Below are positions 35,301 through 40,834 of a DNA stretch of 64,000 bases, piece after piece. The translations under genes were made by a program, and so were the position numbers. The number at the start of each line of letters is the position of its first letter. Within the stretch, counting starts at the first letter, position 1. The notes below the pieces were generated by a model. It made no database searches. It was not told where the DNA came from and was given only the letters and a program-made list of their open reading frames with translations. Origin of the DNA: CAXTEJ01 sp964243295 (lineage in GTDB: Bacteria; Actinomycetota; Actinomycetes; Actinomycetales; Angustibacteraceae); assembly GCA_964243295.1 (NCBI GenBank), contig CAXTEJ010000006.1:1-64000 (forward strand), in the 5' to 3' direction.

Positions 35301-36535
35301 TCGAGCCGGGTGCCGATCTGCCGCAGCAGCGCGCCACCGGCACCGGCGTAGCGGGTGGGGATCGCGTCGGTCGCCCGGCGGCGCAGCACGGCGGCGGGAT
35401 GGTCGTCCGGCCCGAGCCCGAGCACGGAGGTCTCGGGCAGGTGGACCGAGCCGATGCCGAGGTCGGCGCCGGGGTCGAGGACGCAGCGAGCGGCCAGGGC
35501 GGCCGTGTCGTCGAGCAGCCGGCGCGCCTGCTCGCGGGCGAGGTGGTCGCCGCCACCCAGCGCCGCGGCGACGTCGGCGGCGGTGCGGGCCATGGCCGCG
35601 CCGTCGGCGAGGTGGCCCTGCGCGGTGACGCGGTCGAGGTGGCGGGTGTCGAGGGCGACCAGCCGGCGGGCGGCGTCGAGCACGTCGACGGTGGCGGCAC
35701 CTGAGGGGTCGGCGTGTCGGACCGCCCCGGTGAGCACCGCGGGCACGCCTTCCTCCCGCGCCAGCGCGAGCATCCGCGCGGCGTGGTCGGCGCTGAGCGG
35801 GCCGCGCGGTGGTCCGTGGTGGCAGACGACCTCGATCGCCAGCGACCCGGCGGGCAGGGCTGCGCGCCAGCGGGCCAGGACGGCCCTGGCGAGGTCGGGT
35901 CGGCGCGCCAGGACCGCGCGCCCCACCTCGCTGGACGGCCCGAGCAGGACGACGAGCGCGGGCTCGGCCTCGGCTGCTGAGGTGAGCGGCGGTGCCGCGG
36001 ACGGACCGTCGGCCCGGCCGCCGTCGAGGACGTGCTGCGCGAGCAGGGCCAGATCGACCACGGGGGCGCCACGGTCGCCACCGAGGTGCCCGCTGGACAG
36101 GTGGGCGGCCGACACCAGGCGGCACAGCTGTGCCCACCCCCGGCCGGACCCGCTCGCGTGCGCCGAGGGGCCGCCGAGCGCGAGCACCGTGGCGCGAGGC
36201 CAGCGCGGATCGACCACCTCACCGCCGCGAGCGGCACCGCGGCGGCCCGCGCGCTGCCGGGCGGCCACCGAGGGGTCGGCCCAGCCGGGCAGCCCCTCGA
36301 CCAGGCCGGTGGGTGCGGTGGCGAGGTCGACGCCGAGGATCGGGGCGATGCCGGCCCGGCGGGCGGCGAGGACGAACTTGACCGCCCCGTAGAGCCCGTC
36401 GCGGTCGGTGAGGGCGAGCGCGCCCATGCCGTGGGCGGCCGCCTGGTCGACCAGCTGCTGCGGGTGGGAGGCGCCGTAGCGCAGCGAGTACCCCGACGCG
36501 ACGTGCAGGTGGACGAACGGGTCGGTGCCGCTCAT
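32384..36535 (-). CDS. DnaE2-like error-prone DNA polymerase III alpha subunit
   Basis: 1383 aa, longer than typical DnaE2 (about 1080). The N-terminal PHP domain begins FVHLHVASGYSLRYGAS, where the usual HxHS is HVAS, so the PHP metal site looks incomplete. A Gly/Arg/Ala-rich insertion covers about 82-180. The C-family active site PDIDLDVE lies at about 485-492, with RGSGAGSLVNYLIG before it. Helix-hairpin-helix, then QLALDL (about 1104-1109), a beta-clamp-like motif, then an OB domain follow. ATG at 36535 overlaps the HEPN gene stop as ATGA. A LexA box lies upstream of the block. I infer damage-tolerance synthesis. Confidence 0.9.
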   Translation of the reverse strand: MSGTDPFVHLHVASGYSLRYGASHPQQLVDQAAAHGMGALALTDRDGLYGAVKFVLAARRAGIAPILGVDLATAPTGLVEGLPGWADPSVAARQRAGRRGAARGGEVVDPRWPRATVLALGGPSAHASGSGRGWAQLCRLVSAAHLSSGHLGGDRGAPVVDLALLAQHVLDGGRADGPSAAPPLTSAAEAEPALVVLLGPSSEVGRAVLARRPDLARAVLARWRAALPAGSLAIEVVCHHGPPRGPLSADHAARMLALAREEGVPAVLTGAVRHADPSGAATVDVLDAARRLVALDTRHLDRVTAQGHLADGAAMARTAADVAAALGGGDHLAREQARRLLDDTAALAARCVLDPGADLGIGSVHLPETSVLGLGPDDHPAAVLRRRATDAIPTRYAGAGGALLRQIGTRLDDELAVIEHLGYPAYFLTVAAVCDLIRDMGVRVAARGSGAGSLVNYLIGVSGVEPLEHGLLMERFCSPLRAQLPDIDLDVESARRTEVYERVLERFGGDRVTCVSMMDTYRVRHAVRDVGAALGLPPGEVDSIAKAFPHIRARDARAAVAELPELRASGLGHQRLDLLFELVERLDGLPRHVALHPCGVVLSDSTLLDRTPVEASWLGFPMSQLDKDDVEEMGLLKLDVLGIRMQSAMAHAVSEVARVDDVRIDLDDRHDVPLDDDATFRLIRSTHTLGCFQIESPGQRELIGKFAPETFRDIIIDISLFRPGPVKSDMVTPFLQARQGWCEPEYLHPTLREALAETYGVVVFHEQVLRIVEATTGVTLAEADEVRRAMGSTAGQAEVKAWWRPVAAARGYSPADVDRIWEVLKAFASFGFCKAHAAAFALPTYQSSWLKAHHPAAFLAGVLTHDPGMYPKRLILDDARNLGIAVLGLDVNASDDTYRVERVAVWDEPPPAILDQLEAGPSRPDDGPRPHPAADLPDARGYGIRLSLTDIKGISDAEVARIIAGRPYASLADFWHRARVSRPVVERLVVTGAFDSLYGLGGLAARLPVRRRGQVTRRDLLLQVLELDRWTRSTNRSSGRPGRGRPSARVTAAGTSQGPASGPAPGVGDDLFGVAAAGPDVRVLAAAQSQAARAVVPAAEQPVQLALDLGDSPDQTTITGLPEMTGPERVRAELEVLGLDASAHVLDHYAPLLRALEVTHASELLSRRNKADLLIAGVKVATQTPPIRSGRRVVFLTLDDATGPVDATFFEDVQGPYAATVFHSWLLLVRGVLRRTGPRGVSVRATGAWELASLWDAWTEGGLPAVHAALEAADAQAMALAAGQVGYGDQATRGAAASRASRPVVATPDLPPPGGGDGHLAAGFATPEDERRGGMGGGVQHRRVLVHASGFRQSPYADIKPAGEDAKTAPRKLWHASSGSSGR

Positions 36536-37062
36536 GAGGACGGCGGTGACGACGCCGCGGACGACGAGACCAGCGAGCCCGAGCCCGGCACCGAGCCCGA
36601 CACCGAGCCTGACGACACCGAGCCTGACGACACCGGGGCTGTCACCGGCAGCGTGCCGGTCGGGAAGGTGCTGTGCGGCAGGCCCATCACCGTCTCGACG
36701 ATGTGCAGGAAGGTCTCGGCGTCGCGCAGCAGGTCGTTGGCCTCACGCGTGCCGACCGCCTCCTCGCGGCCCGCCTCGACCGCTGCGCGGCGCGCGGCGC
36801 CGGCGTCGAAGAACGCCGCCCACTCCCCCAGCTCGGGCGCCACGCTGGGCAGCACCTCCCACACGCTGCGCGGGCGGCCGCGACGGGTGGGGCGACCGCG
36901 GACGGCCAGCACCGCGGCGGCGCCGCGCAGCGCCGCCAGGTGGGCGGCGACGTACCGCTCGCCGGCGGTGGAGGCGGTGAGGGCTCCGAGCAGGCTGTCA
37001 TGGGCGCGGTCGACCAGCTCGAGGCTGCTCGACGTCAGTGGCGGTCGGGTGATCGTGGTCAT
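36532..37062 (-). CDS. SAV_6107 family HEPN-domain protein
   Basis: 176 aa from ATG at 37062. Residues about 14-125 form the all-helical HEPN domain of the SAV_6107 family (ERYVAAHLAALRGAAAVLA, SVWEVLPSVAPELGEWAAFF, NDLLRDAETFLHIVE). RYVAAH at 36-41 fits the R-x4-H pattern of HEPN ribonucleases. The last 45 residues are a Ser/Gly/Val repeat tail, encoded by short GACACCGAGCCT-type repeats. It is coupled by a 4-nt overlap to the DnaE-like polymerase. Role in DNA damage is inferred from context only. Confidence 0.88.
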   Translation of the reverse strand: MTTITRPPLTSSSLELVDRAHDSLLGALTASTAGERYVAAHLAALRGAAAVLAVRGRPTRRGRPRSVWEVLPSVAPELGEWAAFFDAGAARRAAVEAGREEAVGTREANDLLRDAETFLHIVETVMGLPHSTFPTGTLPVTAPVSSGSVSSGSVSGSVPGSGSLVSSSAASSPPSS

Positions 37063-37130
37063 GGGAGTTCCTCTCGGAGGAGCCGGGTGCGCGCGACGAG
37101 CGGTGGACGACAAGCCCACCGGGTGGACGA

Positions 37131-37194
37131 GTCGGCCGGACGACGAGTCGGCCGGACGACGAGTCGGCCGGACGACGAGTCGGCCGGACGACGA
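37131..37194. repeat. Four perfect tandem 16-bp repeats
   Basis: GTCGGCCGGACGACGA is repeated four times without a mismatch at 37131-37146, 37147-37162, 37163-37178 and 37179-37194. It lies in the spacer between the DUF6504 and HEPN genes, 69 bp upstream of the HEPN start. Copy number may vary between strains. Confidence 0.95.
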
Positions 37195-37300
37195 CCCGGG
37201 GGTGGGCCCGGCAGGAGGACCGGCCGGTGGCCGGTGTGCTCCCGCGTGAGCGCGGGAGCAGGGCAGGTGAGCGAACCGGCGCAAGGCCGGCGGCACGAGG

Positions 37301-37774
37301 TCAGTCAGCGACGCGAGCGAGGTGCCAGGTGCTGGGGACGCCCGGGGTGTGCACCAGGTCGTAGACGCCGAGCGGGCTGGACCTGCCCGCTGCGGCCTCG
37401 ACGCGCCAGACCTGGCACTCACCGGCCAGCGCCGATGCCGAGGCACCGCCCCAGGCGGTGCTCGTGCCGGCTGCGCTCATGCCTGCTGCGGGAGTGGTGC
37501 CGGTGGTGGTGCCCCCGGCACCGCTGGAGCCAGCCGTGCCCACGTCGGCGAGCCACGCGTCGGCAGCAGCAGCCGGGACGGCGTCAGCCTGCAACCCGAG
37601 AAGTGCTGCAGCTGCCGGGTCGCGCCACCAGGCGCGGCGCTCGTGCCAGCGGGCCAGGACGGCGCGCACCACGTACAGCCGGCCGCGCCACACGAAGGCG
37701 TCGGGCTCGGGCTCACCCTCGGACTCACCGAGCGCCGGACGCACCTGCACCTCGTCGTCGTACCGTCGAACCAT
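37301..37774 (-). CDS. DUF6504 family protein
   Basis: 157 aa from ATG at 37774 (MVRRYDDEVQVRP), which has GGAGG 5 nt upstream; GTG at 37786 is a less likely start within the Shine-Dalgarno. The conserved core is at both ends: FVWRGRLYVVRAVLARWHERRAWW near residues 27-50 and CQVWRVEAAAGRSSPLGVYDLVH, WHLARVAD at the end. A Gly/Thr/Ala-rich insertion separates them. The function is unknown. In actinobacteria the family is encoded beside DnaE-type polymerases. It is the first gene after the LexA box. Confidence 0.88.
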   Translation of the reverse strand: MVRRYDDEVQVRPALGESEGEPEPDAFVWRGRLYVVRAVLARWHERRAWWRDPAAAALLGLQADAVPAAAADAWLADVGTAGSSGAGGTTTGTTPAAGMSAAGTSTAWGGASASALAGECQVWRVEAAAGRSSPLGVYDLVHTPGVPSTWHLARVAD

Positions 37775-37978
37775 CTCAGCCTCCACACAGCGTTCACCGA
37801 CTCACCGAAGGTCGGTCTGCCGAGGGGGAAGGCGGGGCAGCCCGGGGTGGGTGGACCCGGACGGCGGCTTCCCCACCGCCGTCCGGACCACCCGGTGCAG
37901 GCCTGCACCACGCCGGGGTCGAGGCGGCACGCTGCAGACCACCCGGCGCCGGTGGGGATACCGGCCCGAGCATGGTGT

Positions 37979-37994
37979 TCGAACGTCTGTTCGA
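37979..37994 (-). promoter_or_regulatory. LexA (SOS) box
   Basis: TCGAACGTCTGTTCGA is an exact match to the actinobacterial LexA consensus TCGAAC-N4-GTTCGA. On the minus strand it lies just downstream of a candidate promoter, TTGACG (38034-38029) - 19 nt - TACGGT (38009-38004). A repressor here would block initiation or early elongation toward the DUF6504 gene. Confidence 0.9.
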
Positions 37995-38003
37995 ACTACG
38001 AGA

Positions 38004-38034
38004 ACCGTACACCGGACCTCCGACAGTCCGTCAA
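38004..38034 (-). promoter_or_regulatory. Candidate promoter of the DUF6504-HEPN-polymerase block
   Basis: TTGACG and TACGGT on the minus strand are spaced by 19 nt, slightly long, with TG just before the -10. The predicted start site falls at about 37997-37999, next to the LexA box. Confidence 0.5.
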
Positions 38035-38335
38035 CACGTGGCGCGGCCCTGGGGACGACGGGGCGACAGAGGCCGCAGCGGCATCGGCGCGCCCTGCACG
38101 ACACGCCGCCGCGAGTCCTGCCGCAGCGTGCGGCAACCGTGTCGGCAACCTCGTCGGCCGCTGCGGGCCACCTGCCCGCGGCCTTGCCGGCGGTCGCTGA
38201 CGCCCCCGCTGGGCGCGACGCCGGCGTGACTGCCACCGCGAGGGCACACTGTGCGCGAGGGCACACGGTGACGGTGCGGGGCGCTGACGGCGCACACCGG
38301 CTGCCCGCCGGGTCCGACCGATGAAGGGACTCTCC

Positions 38336-38494
38336 ATGGGCAGGTACCGCTCCGACCTGACGCTCGTCATCGGGGCGCTCGTCGTGCTCAGCGTGGCCGC
38401 CGTCGCCTATCCGATGCTGCCCGACGCCTCTCCTGGGCAGGCGTCGCAGCTGCTCATCGCACTTGCCGGCGTGCCGCTCCTCGTGGCGCCATGA
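38336..38494 (+). CDS. Small membrane protein (52 aa), unrecognised
   Basis: Starts at ATG 38336 (MGRYRSDLTLVIGALVVLSV), preceded by AAGGGA at 6-nt spacing. ATG 38321 would give 57 aa but lacks a Shine-Dalgarno. Two hydrophobic stretches lie near residues 8-26 and 36-50. Its stop overlaps the next start as ATGA. I do not recognise a family. The coupling and paired membrane segments support real coding. Confidence 0.6.
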   Translation: MGRYRSDLTLVIGALVVLSVAAVAYPMLPDASPGQASQLLIALAGVPLLVAP

Positions 38495-38742
38495 TCGTCG
38501 TCAAGCCGCAGCGCGCGCTGCGGCTGCGACCCCTCACCTGGGCGGCCGTGGGGTCGGGGTCCGGCTTCCTCCTTGGCCTGTCCCTGGCGTCCATGGGTGC
38601 GAGCGAGGGCGAGGGCACCGCGCTCGTCGTCATGCCCCTGTTCGGCGGCGCAGCAGGTTGCGCCATGGGCGTGGTCGTCGGTGCCGTCCGGTACGCCCGG
38701 TCGCGGCGCCTCCGTCGTGCCCGGACGTCGCACGAGCCCTGA
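38491..38742 (+). CDS. Small membrane protein (83 aa), unrecognised
   Basis: MIVVKPQRALRLRPLTWAAV begins with a basic segment. It is followed by two membrane helices near residues 17-35 and 43-65 and a very basic tail (RYARSRRLRRARTSHEP). It is translationally coupled (ATGA) to the preceding 52-aa gene. Topology suggests a two-helix hairpin with both ends cytosolic. No family is recognised. Confidence 0.65.
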   Translation: MIVVKPQRALRLRPLTWAAVGSGSGFLLGLSLASMGASEGEGTALVVMPLFGGAAGCAMGVVVGAVRYARSRRLRRARTSHEP

Positions 38743-38819
38743 AACCCGCACCGGCACGGCCGTGGTCACGGCGGCCACATCGGCCGCCCGCTGTCGGTGG
38801 GCGTCGCTACGGTTCAGCC

Positions 38820-39389
38820 ATGCCAGCCGCCGCGCCCCCGCCCGACCCGAGCCCTGCGGGCGACGGGGCGCTCGCGCCCGAGCGGGTGGCGAACCACCCC
38901 GCCGTCCTGCGGGTGGCCGCGACGCTCGCGGGGCTGGGCGCGACCGGGAAGGTGCGGGTGCTGACCGAGCCGGCGCGCACGGCGGCGCAGGCTGCCGCGG
39001 CGCTCGGGGTCGAGACGGGCCAGATCGCGAGCTCGCTGGTGTTCCTGCTCGGGCTGACCGGGCCGCGCCGCCCCCGCTCGGCGCAGGCCGAGCCGCTGCT
39101 CGTGCTCACCTCCGGAGCGCACCGCGTCGACGTGGTGAACCTCGCCGCGCTGCTGGGCGTGCCGACCCTCGACCGGCCCGACGCCGACGGGGTGCGTGCC
39201 GCGACGGGCTTCGCCATCGGCGGGGTGGCGCCAGTCGGTCACCCCACGCCGCTGCGGACGGTCGTCGACGTGTCTCTGGCGCGGTACGACGTGGTGTGGG
39301 CCGCCGCGGGACACCCCCACGCAGTCTTCCCGACCACCTACGACGAGCTGCTGCGCATCACCGGCGGCCAGTCGGCCGAGGTCGCCTAG
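38820..39389 (+). CDS. YbaK/EbsC-type aminoacyl-tRNA deacylase
   Basis: 189 aa from ATG at 38820. The editing domain covers about residues 35-180: ARTAAQAAAALGVETGQIASSLVFL, the central PDADGVRAATGFAIGGVAPVGH and the C-terminal WAAAGHPHAVFPTTYDELLRITGG. YbaK/ProX-family proteins hydrolyse mischarged tRNA such as Cys- or Ala-tRNA(Pro) in trans. The exact mischarged tRNA cannot be assigned. It is monocistronic. Confidence 0.9.
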   Translation: MPAAAPPPDPSPAGDGALAPERVANHPAVLRVAATLAGLGATGKVRVLTEPARTAAQAAAALGVETGQIASSLVFLLGLTGPRRPRSAQAEPLLVLTSGAHRVDVVNLAALLGVPTLDRPDADGVRAATGFAIGGVAPVGHPTPLRTVVDVSLARYDVVWAAAGHPHAVFPTTYDELLRITGGQSAEVA

Positions 39390-39479
39390 AGGGCGCCTGG
39401 AGACGGGCACGGTCGAACGAGCCCGGTGCTGACGCCGCGCAAGAAACCCGGGCGGGTGCTCGCCCCTGCGTGCCGCCCG

Positions 39480-39632
39480 CGTCAAGCCCGGCGTCAAGCC
39501 CGGTGTGACGCCCGGTGTGAAGCCCTGCATGACGCCGGGCGTACGAGCATCGGCGTGCATCCCGGCGTGCATCCCGGCGTACGAGCCCGGCGTGCATCCC
39601 GGCGTACGAGCCCAGCGTCCGAGCCCGGCGTC
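39480..39632. repeat. Degenerate short tandem repeats
   Basis: About 12-14 imperfect units of CCCGGCGTGCAT / CCCGGCGTACGAG / GCCCGGTGTGA type fill the spacer between the convergent YbaK-type and 91-aa genes. No open frame with gene-like content uses it. Confidence 0.85.
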
Positions 39633-39637
39633 CAGCT

Positions 39638-39913
39638 CTATCGGCCGTAGTCCGCGGCGAGGATCGCTTCGACGGTCTGCTTCTCATCGAAGGACTCCGA
39701 GCCGTCGATCTGGGGCACGAATCCGACGAGCATGCCGTCCCGCATGATCTGCGCCTCCAGCCCGGCGGCCCCGTCGACGTCCCACAGCGCCTCACGACCG
39801 TCCCCGAGCGGCACCCGGATGCCGAAGCGGAACGCGGAGGGGCGGGCGACGCGAGCGATGATGCCGCGCTCGACGAGCGCAGCGGCGACGCGGGTGGCCT
39901 CGTCTTCTCTCAT
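39638..39913 (-). CDS. Conserved small hypothetical protein (91 aa)
   Basis: MREDEATRVAAALVERGIIA begins an alpha/beta-looking small protein with a well-composed sequence: VARPSAFRFGIRVPLGDGREALWDVDGAAG, then MRDGMLVGFVPQIDGSESFDEKQTVEAI. No membrane helix or known catalytic motif is seen. The pattern resembles small uncharacterised actinobacterial proteins. Start is ATG at 39913; it faces the YbaK-type gene. Confidence 0.75.
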   Translation of the reverse strand: MREDEATRVAAALVERGIIARVARPSAFRFGIRVPLGDGREALWDVDGAAGLEAQIMRDGMLVGFVPQIDGSESFDEKQTVEAILAADYGR

Positions 39914-39979
39914 GAACCCATGATGACGAGCGTTCCTGGGTGCTCCCTGGGAGCCGACCGGGAGCGATGGGCCGAGCGC

Positions 39980-40705
39980 TCAGACGGCGCAGCCGTCAGG
40001 GCCGCACGCGGCGTCCGTGCCTCCGGCGCTGCTCGCGCCGTCAGCGGCGGCGGCCATGACGAGCGTCGGCTGCCGCTCGGCCCACGCGCGATCGAGCACC
40101 TGCAGCAGCGCGTCGGCCGGCTGCGCGCCCGACACGCCGTACCGCCCGTCGATGACGAAGAACGGCACACCGCTGATGCCCAGCGCCTGCGCCTGCGCCT
40201 CGTCGGCCCGGACGTCGGACGCGTAGGTCTGCGCGGCGAGCGCCTGGCGCACCTCGTCGGGGTGCAGGCCCGCCTCGGCGCCCAGCCTCACGAGCTGCTC
40301 GCGGTCGCCGACGGGCCTACCTTGCGTGAAGTACGCGAGCATCAGCCGCTCCTTCACCGCGTCCTGCACCCCGCGCAGCCCGGCGAGGTGGATGACCTGG
40401 TGGGCGTCGAAGGTACCAGCGTGCACCGCGTGCTCGAAGTGGAAGTCCAGACCCTCGGCCGCCGCGGTCGCGGTCATCTGGTCGAGCATCTGCTGCGCCT
40501 GCTCCACACCGGTGCCGTACTTCGCTGCCAGGCGCTGGGCGTAGCCGCCCGACCCGCCCGAGGTGGCCGTCGGGTCGAGCTCGAAGCTCTTCCACTCGAC
40601 CTGCACCTGGTCGCGGTGCTCGAAGCGGGCCAGCGCGGCCTCGAACCGCCGCTTGCCGATGTAGCACCAGGGGCAGACGACGTCCGACCAGATCTCGACC
40701 TTCAC
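39980..40705 (-). CDS. FrnE/DsbA-like oxidoreductase
   Basis: 241 aa from GTG at 40705. It has a thioredoxin fold with active site CPWC at residues 11-14 (SDVVCPWCYIGKRRFEAAL). An all-helical insertion and the cis-Pro loop GVPFFVIDGRYGVSGAQ near residue 178 follow. There is no signal peptide, so it is probably cytosolic, like FrnE-type disulfide isomerases and 2-hydroxychromene isomerase relatives. An extra Cys pair at the very C-terminus (ACGPDGCAV) recalls resolving cysteines in some FrnE proteins. Confidence 0.92.
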   Translation of the reverse strand: MKVEIWSDVVCPWCYIGKRRFEAALARFEHRDQVQVEWKSFELDPTATSGGSGGYAQRLAAKYGTGVEQAQQMLDQMTATAAAEGLDFHFEHAVHAGTFDAHQVIHLAGLRGVQDAVKERLMLAYFTQGRPVGDREQLVRLGAEAGLHPDEVRQALAAQTYASDVRADEAQAQALGISGVPFFVIDGRYGVSGAQPADALLQVLDRAWAERQPTLVMAAAADGASSAGGTDAACGPDGCAV

Positions 40706-40834
40706 GACCAGCAGCTCCCCGAGGGCGACGGCGGCCGGGCGCAGCGCCGGCCACCGGCGGCAACAGCGGACTGCGGGCGCGTCATCCCGCGGCCAGGCGG
40801 TGCGTCGGCGCGGCGGGAGGATGCGGCGGAGGGC

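Larger units (their letters stand above)
37775..38335. other. Divergent spacer, about 560 bp
   Basis: It contains the LexA-type box and promoter for the minus-strand polymerase block. I see no gene in it. The open frames across it are composition-driven. Confidence 0.7.

Noticed and set aside
33327..36137. Minus-strand ORF of 936 codons in another frame of the polymerase gene
   Set aside because: Same strand as the polymerase but Arg/Pro/Ala-only composition; the polymerase frame has catalytic motifs.
37131..37194. Possible CRISPR array
   Set aside because: The repeats are directly adjacent with no spacers, and no cas genes are nearby.
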